Source of the DNA: Planctomycetota bacterium
Lineage (GTDB): Bacteria > Planctomycetota > UBA1135 > GCA-002686595
Assembly (NCBI GenBank): GCA_947484275.1
Contig: CANKOY010000027.1
Location: forward strand, 1 to 47,686
Length of the DNA stretch: 47,686 nt
Direction: 5' to 3'
The notes under the pieces were generated by a model. The model ran no database searches. It saw only the letters and a program-made list of their open reading frames with translations, and was not told where the DNA came from. Positions within the stretch are counted from its first letter, which is position 1. The number at the start of each line of letters is the position of its first letter. Both the position numbers and the translations under genes were made by a program. Below are positions 1 through 7,935 of this stretch, piece after piece.

Positions 1-80
1 CGACCCTGCGCCAGTGCAATCTCGGCTTCGCGCAACTTGTGGATGATCTGCTCGTCGGTGTGGCGTCGTTTCCTGCCCAT
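1..80 (-). CDS. IS3-family transposase OrfA, N-terminal fragment
   Basis: The minus strand from 80 encodes MGRKRRHTDEQII followed by HKLREAEIALAQG, running off the window edge after 26 codons. This matches the start of IS3-family OrfA proteins: basic N-terminus, then a 'T-E/D-EQII-x-x-L-REAE' helix of the helix-turn-helix DNA-binding domain. An AGGGAG ribosome-binding site precedes the ATG by a few bases. Only the first helix is present. OrfB, the DDE catalytic subunit normally made by frameshifting, would lie outside the window. Confidence 0.72.
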   Translation of the reverse strand, partial: MGRKRRHTDEQIIHKLREAEIALAQG

Positions 81-149
81 GTCTGTCTCCCTGAGGTTGG
101 GGCCCAGATTCTATGATGAGATCTGGACCGGTCTGAGGGGGGCATGTCA
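1..149 (-). mobile_element. End of an IS3-family insertion sequence (partial)
   Basis: The first 149 bases read on the minus strand as the left end of an IS3-family element. The proposed terminus begins TGACATGCC at position 149, with the 5'-TGA typical of IS3 ends. About 70 bases later a transposase OrfA starts at 80. Immediately on the other side of 149 the sequence becomes transketolase coding sequence in mid-gene, so the element lies inside that gene. The rest of the element and its other end are outside the window, so no target duplication can be checked. The window may begin here because an assembly broke in the repeat. Confidence 0.72.
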
Positions 150-1491
150 CGAGCGAGCCTTCGCGACGTTCAAGAAAACCACGGATCGCCCAACGCTGAT
201 CATCGTCGACAGCCACATCGCCTGGGGCTCGCCGAACAAACAGGACACGCACGCTGCGCACGGTGAACCTCTCGGCGAAGAGGAAATCCGGCTGACGAAG
301 AAGAACTACGGCTGGCCTGAGAACGAGAAATTCCGCGTGCCGGAGGAAGTGCGCGCGCATTTCGCCGCCGGCATCGGAAAACGCGGCGCACAGCTGCGCG
401 CGAAGTGGATGGCGATGTTCGAGGCCTACACTGCCAAGCATCCCGCCCTGGCCGCCGAGCTCACGCAAATCCAGCGCCGGCAACTGCCCGCGGGCTGGGA
501 CAAGGACATTCCGAGCTTCCCCACTGATCCCAAGGGAGTCGCGGGCCGCGATTCGTCCGCGAAGGTGCTCAATGCGATCGCCAAGAACGTCCCCTGGATG
601 CTCGGCGGCGCTGCGGACCTCGCGCCTTCGACGAAAACGCGCCTGACCTTCGACGGCGCGGGCGATTTCACAGCGGAAAGTCGCGGCGGCCGCAATTTCC
701 ACTTCGGCATTCGCGAGCACGCGATGCACTCGATCCTGAACGGTATGGCACTGACCAAAGTGCGCGCCTTCGGCTCGGGCTTCTTCATCTTCAGCGACTA
801 CGCACGGCCCGCGATTCGCCTGAGCGCGCTGATGGAGCTGCCGGTGATCCACATATTCACCCACGACTCCATCGGTGTCGGCGAGGACGGCCCGACGCAC
901 CAACCGATCGAGCAATTGCCTTCCCTGCGCGCGATTCCGGGCCTGTTGACGATTCGCCCCGGCGACGCGAACGAAGTCGCCGAGGCCTGGCGCGTAATCA
1001 TGGAACAACGCCACGAGCCCGTGGTCCTCGTGCTATCGCGTCAAGCTTGTCCGACCCAGGATCGCGCCCGCTGCGCCAAAGCCGATGGACTGCGCCGCGG
1101 CGCTTACGTTCTGATCGACGCCGAAGGCGGCAAACCGGATGTGATCCTGATGGCCTCGGGATCAGAACTCGGCCTGTGCGTCGCAGCGCGCGATCAACTC
1201 TCCAAGGAAGGCGTGCGGGCGCGCGTCGTGTCCTTTCCGTGCTGGGAACTCTTCGAACGTCAGAGCGCCGATTACAAGGAAAGCGTGCTTCCCCGCGAGG
1301 TGCGCGCGCGCGTCAGCGTCGAGCAGGCCTCGACGTTTGGCTGGGAGCGCTATGTGGGCATCGATGGCAAGGCGATCGGCATGTCGAGCTTCGGTGCTTC
1401 GGCGCCGCTTGCGCAGTTGCAGAAGAAATTCGGCTTCACGCTCGAGGGCGTAGTCGCTGCGGCCAAGGCGCAGGTCGTGCCCGCAAGGTAG
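150..1491 (+). pseudogene. tkt: Transketolase, 5'-truncated by an IS element
   Basis: Transketolase is the TPP enzyme that moves two-carbon units between sugar phosphates. About 447 residues remain of a usual ~670. The text starts at AFATFKKTTDRPTLIIVDSH, which corresponds to the end of the TPP/PP domain. The Pyr domain (FGIREHAMHSILNGMA, then DSIGVGEDGPTHQP) and the C-terminal domain are intact to the TAG stop. The N-terminal cofactor-binding part is missing because the IS3-family end lies at 149. Codons upstream of 150 stay open by chance through the IS tail. It heads a same-strand group with tal-pgi, gnd and zwf. If the IS is really inserted the gene is dead unless a 5' half elsewhere complements it. 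If the junction is an assembly artefact the gene may be whole. Confidence 0.85.
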
Positions 1492-1643
1492 AGCCCCAGC
1501 GCCCGTGCGAGGATGCGGGGGAGTCGCTACCCTGTGCCCCCGCGCAAAAACCCGCGCCGCCCGCCCATCCGCGAGCAGCCGCCGATTTCTCGCTCGAGAC
1601 TGATCCGTCATCGACCCCAAAGACGCCAAACGCTCGTACCGCC

Positions 1644-4526
1644 ATGCCCGCCAAGAAGACCAAAGCGAAGCCCCGTCCGGGAAATCCGCTCAACGCGCTC
1701 GGCGCACTGGGCCAATCCGTCTGGCTGGATTTCATCCAGAAGCGCATCCTCGACAATGGAGAGCTCGCGAGCCTGATCGAGTCCGACGGACTGACGGGCG
1801 TGACTTCCAATCCCGCGATTTTCGAAAAGGCCATCGCGGGTTCAGACGACTACGAGGCGCTGCTCGCCGCGCGGCGCGCCGAATGCGGTGACGATCCGAA
1901 GTCCGTCTACGAAGCACTCGCCATCGCCGACATCCAGCGCGCCGCGGATGCGCTGCTGTCGGTGTACAAGGCCACCGACCGCGTTGATGGGTACGTGTCG
2001 CTCGAGGTCTCACCGAAGCTGGCCCGCGACACGCAGGGCACGCTCGAGGAAGCGCGGCGCCTGTGGAAGGCCGTGAAGCGCCCGAACTTGATGGTCAAGG
2101 TCCCGGCCACGAGCCAGGGCATCCCGGCCATCAGGAAACTTATCTCCGAGGGCATCAACGTCAACGTCACACTGCTGTTCAGCGTCGAGGCCTATCTCGA
2201 AGTCGCTGAGGCTTTTATGGAGGGTCTCGCGGCCTTTGCAAAGCGCGGCGGAAAGGTCTCGCGCGTCGCAAGCGTCGCGAGCTTCTTCGTCTCGCGCATC
2301 GACGGCGCAATCGATCCGCTGCTCGAGCACGCCGCAGCGAACGCGGGCGACCCCGAACAGCGCGCCAGGGCCCAGTCGTTGCTCGGCAAGGTCGCGATCG
2401 CCAACGCGAAGCTGGCCTACGCGGAGTACCAGCGCCTGTGCGCCACCAAGGCCTGGAAAAAGCTCGCCAAGCAGGGCGCGCGACCCCAGCGGTTGTTGTG
2501 GGCCAGCACGAGCACGAAGAACCCGAACTACCGCGACGTGCTCTACGCCGAGGAACTGATCGGCACCGACACCGTGGACACGATGCCGCCCCAGACCCTG
2601 GCGGCGTTTCGCTCCCACGGCAAGCCGCGTCTGACGCTCATCGAGGACGTCGATGGCGCGCGCACGAGCATGGCGCAACTGGCGCAGTGCGGCATCTCGA
2701 TGCGCAAGGTCACCGACCAGCTGCTCGTGGACGGCGTCCAAATCTTCGCCGACGCCTTCGACAAGCTGCTCGCGGCCGTGGAGGCCAAGGCCCGGGTCCA
2801 AAGCGGCGGCCCAGCGCGCTTGAGCGCAGCGCTGCCCAAGGAACTTGCCGCGGCCGTGGCCGAGACGCTCGCGGACTGGCAAGCCCACGACAAGCTCGGA
2901 AAATTGTGGGCCACGGACGCGTCGTTGTGGACCGGGACGGACGAGGCCGAATGGGTTGGCTGGCTGCGAGTCGTCGATCGTCAACTGGCGGAGTTCTCGA
3001 AGTTTGAGCGCCTCGCAGACGAGATGCGCGGCGCAGGCTTCAAGCATTGCCTGCTGCTCGGCATGGGCGGATCGAGCCTGTGTCCGGAGGTGCTGAAGTA
3101 CACGTTCGGCAAGCAGAAGGGCTTTCCCGAATTGCTGGTGCTCGACTCGACCGATCCGCAGCAGGTGCGCGCCTTCGAAAAGAAGATCGACTACCAGAAG
3201 ACGGTCTTCATCGTCGCCTCGAAGTCGGGCAGCACGCTCGAGCCGAACATCTTCAAGGCCTACTTCTTCGAGCGCGCTAAGGCTGAGCTCGGTGCCTTCC
3301 GTGCCGGCGCGCAGTTCATCGCGATCACCGATCCCGACTCGAACATGCAGCGCGTTGCCACGGGCGACGGCTTCGGGCGCATTTTCTTCGGCCTGAAGTC
3401 GATCGGCGGACGCTACTCCGCGCTCTCGGACTTCGGCATGGTGCCCGCCGCCATCAGCGGACTGGACGTGCGCGGTTTGCTGGAGCGCGCGAACGAAATG
3501 GCCCGCGCTTGCGGCCCCGACCGGCCCGCGGCGGAAAATCCCGGCGCGCTGCTCGGCGCCATCCTCGGCAGCGCGGCGAACCTGGGCCGCGACAAGGTCA
3601 CGTTCGTGACGTCGAAGTCCGTGCGCCGACTGGGGGCATGGCTTGAGCAGCTGATCGCCGAGTCCACGGGCAAGGAAGGTCGTGCGCTGATCCCCCTGGA
3701 GGGTGAGCGCCTCGGCCTGCCGAAGAATTACTCCGCCGATCGCGTCTTCGTGCACCTCTCGGTGCGCGGTGACGATGAATCGAAGCACGACAAAGCCCTG
3801 TGCAGGCTCGAAGCCGCCGGCCACCCGGTGGTGCGCATCGAGCTGCGCGACACGCTGGACCTGACCTCGGAGTTCTTCCGCTGGGAGATTGCCACCGTGG
3901 TCGCGGGCGCGGTGATCCGCATCAATCCCTTCAACCAGCCGGACGTCGAAGCGAGCAAGATCGTCACCAAGCAGCTGACTTCCGCCTACGAGGAGAGCGG
4001 CAGCCTGCCCGAGGAGGCTCCGATCTGGTCAGGGGCGGGCATGAAACTGTTCACCGACGCGGCCAATGCCAAGGCCTTGGGCGCGAAAAAGCCCAAGAAG
4101 CTCGCCGACTGGCTGCGCGCGCATTTCGACCGCGTCCGGCGCCAGGACTACATCGCGTTGCTGGCCTACGTAGAGATGAGCGCACCCCACGAGAAGCTGC
4201 TCGACGAAATGCGCATTTCGCTGCGCGACGCGAAAAAAACAGCCACGTGCCTGGGCTTTGGCCCGCGTTTCCTGCACTCGACTGGCCAGGCCTACAAGGG
4301 CGGTCCCAACACGGCCGTCGTGCTGCAGATCACCTGCGACGATGCCAAGGACCTGCAGGTCCCGGGCGCCAAGTACACGTTTGGAATCGTCAAGAGCGCG
4401 CAGGCACGCGGCGATTTCAGCGTGCTCGCGGAGCGCGGTCGGCGCGCCCTGCGCGTTCACCTCGGCTCGAACGTGAAGAAGAATCTCGCTACGCTGCGCG
4501 CCGCGCTGGTCAAGGCGCTGCGCTGA
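1644..4526 (+). CDS. tal-pgi: Bifunctional transaldolase / glucose-6-phosphate isomerase
   Basis: A 960-residue fusion. The N-terminal ~370 residues are a TalB-type transaldolase: LTGVTSNPAIFEKAI near the start, VKVPATSQGIPAIRKL with the Schiff-base lysine region, and WASTSTKNPNYRD. The C-terminal ~560 residues are a phosphoglucose isomerase with SIS-fold motifs (LLLGMGGSSLCPEVL, FIVASKSGSTLEPN) and a C-terminal helical part. One chain thus links the non-oxidative pentose phosphate pathway to glucose-6-phosphate. The reading frame stays open far upstream, overlapping tkt, but homology starts just after the ATG at 1644 (MPAKKTKAKPRP), so that start is chosen. No strong Shine-Dalgarno is visible. 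It is followed by gnd after 79 bp. Such Tal-Pgi fusions are known in planctomycetes, cyanobacteria and some other phyla. Confidence 0.95.
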   Translation: MPAKKTKAKPRPGNPLNALGALGQSVWLDFIQKRILDNGELASLIESDGLTGVTSNPAIFEKAIAGSDDYEALLAARRAECGDDPKSVYEALAIADIQRAADALLSVYKATDRVDGYVSLEVSPKLARDTQGTLEEARRLWKAVKRPNLMVKVPATSQGIPAIRKLISEGINVNVTLLFSVEAYLEVAEAFMEGLAAFAKRGGKVSRVASVASFFVSRIDGAIDPLLEHAAANAGDPEQRARAQSLLGKVAIANAKLAYAEYQRLCATKAWKKLAKQGARPQRLLWASTSTKNPNYRDVLYAEELIGTDTVDTMPPQTLAAFRSHGKPRLTLIEDVDGARTSMAQLAQCGISMRKVTDQLLVDGVQIFADAFDKLLAAVEAKARVQSGGPARLSAALPKELAAAVAETLADWQAHDKLGKLWATDASLWTGTDEAEWVGWLRVVDRQLAEFSKFERLADEMRGAGFKHCLLLGMGGSSLCPEVLKYTFGKQKGFPELLVLDSTDPQQVRAFEKKIDYQKTVFIVASKSGSTLEPNIFKAYFFERAKAELGAFRAGAQFIAITDPDSNMQRVATGDGFGRIFFGLKSIGGRYSALSDFGMVPAAISGLDVRGLLERANEMARACGPDRPAAENPGALLGAILGSAANLGRDKVTFVTSKSVRRLGAWLEQLIAESTGKEGRALIPLEGERLGLPKNYSADRVFVHLSVRGDDESKHDKALCRLEAAGHPVVRIELRDTLDLTSEFFRWEIATVVAGAVIRINPFNQPDVEASKIVTKQLTSAYEESGSLPEEAPIWSGAGMKLFTDAANAKALGAKKPKKLADWLRAHFDRVRRQDYIALLAYVEMSAPHEKLLDEMRISLRDAKKTATCLGFGPRFLHSTGQAYKGGPNTAVVLQITCDDAKDLQVPGAKYTFGIVKSAQARGDFSVLAERGRRALRVHLGSNVKKNLATLRAALVKALR

Positions 4527-4605
4527 ACGCGGGTGCCCTTAGTCAGGGCATTCGGCTCGAACACAGGACGCTCCCAAGGTTGATGTCGGAAAGGACAGTC
4601 AGACG

Positions 4606-5589
4606 ATGAAAATCGCGATGGTCGGTCTGGGTCGAATGGGCGGAAACATGGCTCGGCGGCTGATGAAGAACGGCCATCAGGTCGTCGCCTACGACGTCGG
4701 CAAAGCCAGCGTCGACGCACTGGCCAAGGATGGTGCCTCGGGTGCCTACACCATGGCCGAGATGGTCAAGCAACTCCCGGCGCCGCGCGTCGTGTGGTTG
4801 ATGGTTCCCGCAGGCGAGATCACCGATAAGGCGGTCAACGAAGTCGGCGCGCTGCTTTCGTCCGGTGACATCATCATCGACGGCGGCAACAGCTACTACA
4901 AAGACGATGTGCGCCGGTCGAAGGCCCTCGCTGCCAAGGGCATCCACTATGTGGACGTCGGCACCTCGGGCGGCGTTTGGGGCATCGAACGCGGCTACTG
5001 CCTGATGATCGGCGGCAGCAAGACGGCCTTCGACACGATCACGCCGATTCTGCGCACGTTGGCTCCCGGCCGCGGCGACGTGGAGCGCACGCCGGGCCGC
5101 GAGAAAATGGGCGGCACCAGCGAAGAGGGCTTCCTGCACTGCGGGCCCGTGGGCGCTGGGCACTTCGTCAAGATGATCCACAACGGCATCGAGTACGGCC
5201 TGATGCAAGCCTACGCCGAGGGACTCGACATCCTGCGCGGCGCCACGAGCGAAAACCTCGCGCCCGACATGCGCTACGACTTCGATCTGGCCGACATCAC
5301 TGAAGTCTGGCGCCGCGGCAGCGTGGTCGGCTCATGGCTCCTGGATTTGACCGCCATGGCCCTGGTGGAGAGTCCGACGCTCAAGGAATACTCGGGCTTC
5401 GTTCAGGACTCCGGCGAAGGTCGCTGGACGGTCAACGCGGCGATCGAGGAAGGCGTTCCGGCAGAAGTGCTGACTTCGTCGCTGTACACGCGCTTTCGCT
5501 CGCGCCAGGAGCACACTTTCGCGGAGAAGGTGCTCTCGGCCATGCGCAAGAAATTCGGCGGACACGTGGAGAAGCCGGCCGGCAGCTGA
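4606..5589 (+). CDS. gnd: 6-phosphogluconate dehydrogenase, decarboxylating (short form)
   Basis: Oxidatively decarboxylates 6-phosphogluconate to ribulose 5-phosphate. The 327-residue protein opens with a Rossmann dinucleotide loop, [15 protein letters not shown]. It carries the substrate motif [20 protein letters not shown] and the catalytic lysine/asparagine helix [19 protein letters not shown]. It lacks the long C-terminal tail of the ~470-residue Gnd, which places it in the short GntZ/YqeC-like class, often NAD-preferring. The ATG follows GGAAAGGA at a suitable distance. It sits between tal-pgi and zwf on the same strand, consistent with one pentose phosphate operon. The coenzyme preference cannot be read with confidence. 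Confidence 0.95.
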   Translation: MKIAMVGLGRMGGNMARRLMKNGHQVVAYDVGKASVDALAKDGASGAYTMAEMVKQLPAPRVVWLMVPAGEITDKAVNEVGALLSSGDIIIDGGNSYYKDDVRRSKALAAKGIHYVDVGTSGGVWGIERGYCLMIGGSKTAFDTITPILRTLAPGRGDVERTPGREKMGGTSEEGFLHCGPVGAGHFVKMIHNGIEYGLMQAYAEGLDILRGATSENLAPDMRYDFDLADITEVWRRGSVVGSWLLDLTAMALVESPTLKEYSGFVQDSGEGRWTVNAAIEEGVPAEVLTSSLYTRFRSRQEHTFAEKVLSAMRKKFGGHVEKPAGS

Positions 5590-5657
5590 CAGCAAACTCC
5601 GGCAGAGTACACACCCGATCCCCCACCCGACGGCATCTGCGAAAGCTCGCGCACTCC

Positions 5658-7181
5658 ATGCAAAATTCCCAAGCAAACAGCGGCCAGGTCTCCGGCACCG
5701 TCGCGCCGCCTTGCACCATGGTCATCTTCGGCGCGGCGGGCGACCTGACCAAGCGCAAGTTGCTTCCGGCGCTCTACAACTTGGCGCGAGAAAAGCTACT
5801 GCCCGATGACTTTGCAGTCCTCGGCGTAGCCCGCGCGGAACTCGATCACGCCGCGTTTCGCAAACAGATCGCAGACGAGATCGCCGGCTTCGTTCCCGGG
5901 ACCTTCGATCCGAAACTGTGGGAGTGGCTTGAGCAGCGGCTGTACTACACCTCGGGACAATTCAACGATCCGAAGACCTTCGCGAAAATCGCTGGCGAAC
6001 TGGCCACGATCGAAGCGAAGCACAAGACCAAGGGCAATCTGCTCTTCTACTTGGCCACGTCCCCGGACTTCTTCGCGCCGATCTCGACTGCGCTACGCGA
6101 TGCGGGCCTGACCAGCGAGGAAGGAAATCGCTGGCGCCGCGTGATCGTCGAAAAACCCTTCGGCCGCGACCTCGTCAGCGCAAAGGCGCTCAACCTGTCG
6201 CTGCAGTCCGTGCTCGTCGAATCGCAGATCTATCGCATCGATCACTACCTCGGAAAGGAGACCGTTCAGAACATCCTGGTGTTCCGCTTCGCTAACGGCA
6301 TTTTCGAGCCGATCTGGAATCGTCGCTACGTCGATCACGTGCAGATCACCGTGGCCGAAACGCTCGGCGTCGAGCTGCGCGGCGGCTACTACGACCGCGC
6401 CGGTTGCCTGCGCGACATGGTTCCCAACCACATTTTCCAGCTGATTTCGCTGGTCGGGATGGAACCCCCGATCTCCTTTGACGCGGACGCCGTGCGCGAC
6501 GAACAATCGAAAGTGTTGCGCGCGGTGCGACCCATGTCCCCAGAGGACGTGCTCTCGAGCACGGTTCGCGGGCAGTACGGAGCGGGCGGCGTCGGGAAGC
6601 GCCAGCTCGCCAACTACCGCGCGGAACCGAACGTCAACCCGAACTCGTGCACGGAAACCTACGTGGCCATGAAGCTTGGGATCGACAGCTGGCGCTGGAA
6701 CGGCGTGCCGTTCTACCTGCGGGTCGGCAAGGCGCTCGCCGCGCGCACGACGGAGATCACGATCCAATTCCGGCGCCCGCCGCTCGTTCTGTTCCGCAAC
6801 ACGGACATCAATTCCCTGATGCCCAACCAATTGGTGATCAGCGTGCAACCCAAGGAGGGCATTTCGCTTTCCTTCGGCGCGAAGATCCCCGGCGCCACGC
6901 TCAAAGTCGGCGAAGTGGACATGGACTTCGACTACGCGAACCACTTCGGCAGCACGCCCGCCACGGGCTACGAGCGCTTGATGTACGACGCGATGCTCGG
7001 CGATCAGACGCTCTTCCAGCGCGCGGACATGGTCGAGGCCGGTTGGAACATCGTCGCTCCGATGCTTGACGTATGGGAAGCACTGCCCGCGCGCGGTTTT
7101 CCCAACTACCAGGCCGGCAGCTGGGGTCCGCGCGAGGCGGACACGCTCCTCGAACGGGACGGTCGCGCCTGGCGCGCCTAG
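5658..7181 (+). CDS. zwf: Glucose-6-phosphate 1-dehydrogenase
   Basis: First enzyme of the oxidative pentose phosphate pathway, making 6-phosphogluconolactone and NAD(P)H. The 507-residue protein has the N-terminal cofactor loop ([19 protein letters not shown]), the substrate signature [13 protein letters not shown] with the catalytic His region, and a full C-terminal beta domain. The ATG at 5658 (MQNSQANSG) is chosen because upstream in-frame sequence overlaps gnd and is its shadow; an unconserved ~20-residue leader precedes the core. The gap to gnd is 68 bp. No 6-phosphogluconolactonase gene is visible nearby. An inverted repeat overlaps the TAG stop and may end the operon transcript. Confidence 0.96.
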   Translation: MQNSQANSGQVSGTVAPPCTMVIFGAAGDLTKRKLLPALYNLAREKLLPDDFAVLGVARAELDHAAFRKQIADEIAGFVPGTFDPKLWEWLEQRLYYTSGQFNDPKTFAKIAGELATIEAKHKTKGNLLFYLATSPDFFAPISTALRDAGLTSEEGNRWRRVIVEKPFGRDLVSAKALNLSLQSVLVESQIYRIDHYLGKETVQNILVFRFANGIFEPIWNRRYVDHVQITVAETLGVELRGGYYDRAGCLRDMVPNHIFQLISLVGMEPPISFDADAVRDEQSKVLRAVRPMSPEDVLSSTVRGQYGAGGVGKRQLANYRAEPNVNPNSCTETYVAMKLGIDSWRWNGVPFYLRVGKALAARTTEITIQFRRPPLVLFRNTDINSLMPNQLVISVQPKEGISLSFGAKIPGATLKVGEVDMDFDYANHFGSTPATGYERLMYDAMLGDQTLFQRADMVEAGWNIVAPMLDVWEALPARGFPNYQAGSWGPREADTLLERDGRAWRA

Positions 7182-7203
7182 TGGACCGCTGTGCGGGTCC
7201 ACT
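7180..7203 (+). terminator. Hairpin at the end of zwf
   Basis: AGTGGACC pairs perfectly with GGTCCACT across an 8-base loop, starting within the zwf TAG codon. No clear T-run follows, so this may be a mRNA 3'-end stabiliser rather than a classical intrinsic terminator. Confidence 0.45.
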
Positions 7204-7368
7204 GAGGAGCCGCGGCTGAGATCGCGGATACGGGTGTCCACGCGCCTCCAGGACGCACGAGACGGGGTTTTTGCGCGGCCTAACCACCGAATTCCCCGGC
7301 GGTGCTAGGCTGGTCCGCCGTGCACGACTTGTTCGTCCGATCCACCTGTTCCCGCAGGAGTTCGCAAG

Positions 7369-7881
7369 ATGAAGATCAAGGATGTCATGGTTCGCCAGGT
7401 CAAGACTTGTTCCGCCAACGATGATCTTGGGCGGGCAGCGCAACTGATGTGGGAGCACGACTGCGGGGCCATTCCAGTGACGGAGGCTGACGATTACTTG
7501 GTCGGGATCATCACCGATCGCGATGCCTGAATGGCCGCGTTCACCCGAGGTCTCCCGCTGGGCTCGATTGTCGTTGGCGACGTGATGTCCAAGGTGCTGC
7601 GCACGGTGCGACCGGAGGAGGACATCGCCGCCGCCAGCGCGGCCATGCGCGAGTTGCGCCTGCGCCGCCTCCCGGTGGTCAATTCCCTGGGCCGACTGGT
7701 GGGACTCGTCACGCTCGGCGACTTGGCGCGCAAGACCTCCCAGGGAAAATTCAGCGCCGCAAAGGGCATCGATCAGGAAGGCGTGGCGGAAACGCTCGCA
7801 GCGGTTTCGCTGCCGTGGTCCGCGGTCCAGCCGAGCGCTACGCAGGATCGCGGGCTCCTGCGGCCACAACCGGCCGGTTGA
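7369..7881 (+). pseudogene. Two-CBS-domain protein interrupted by an in-frame TGA
   Basis: The ATG at 7369 lies 8 bases after a good AGGAG (7356-7360). Codons 1-53 give MKIKDVMVRQVKTC...AIPVTEADDYLVGIITDRDA, the first CBS motif. Codon 54 is TGA (7528-7530). The same frame then continues MAAFTRGLPL...VGDVMSKVLRTVRPEED...RRLPVVNSLGRLVGLVTLGDLAR, the second CBS motif, to the true stop at 7881. In homologues I know, the segment reads like DRDICMAA, with Cys where the TGA stands. CBS pairs bind adenine nucleotides and usually sense energy or redox state. Three explanations are open: a point nonsense mutation (TGC to TGA), a sequencing error, or read-through/restart at the ATG right after the stop. 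TGA ends many neighbouring genes, so a global recode is excluded. Confidence 0.8.
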
Positions 7882-7935
7882 GTCTGCTCGCGCGCACTGG
7901 CGCTTGATCGGGAGCGGATGGTACGACAATAGCCC

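Noticed and set aside
2010..3824. Minus-strand frame of about 600 codons opposite tal-pgi
   Set aside because: Antisense shadow of a gene with clear family motifs; no homology features of its own.
7528..7560. Selenocysteine insertion at the CBS-gene TGA
   Set aside because: CBS-pair proteins are not known selenoproteins, and no convincing bacterial SECIS hairpin was seen right after the TGA; a point mutation or error is simpler.
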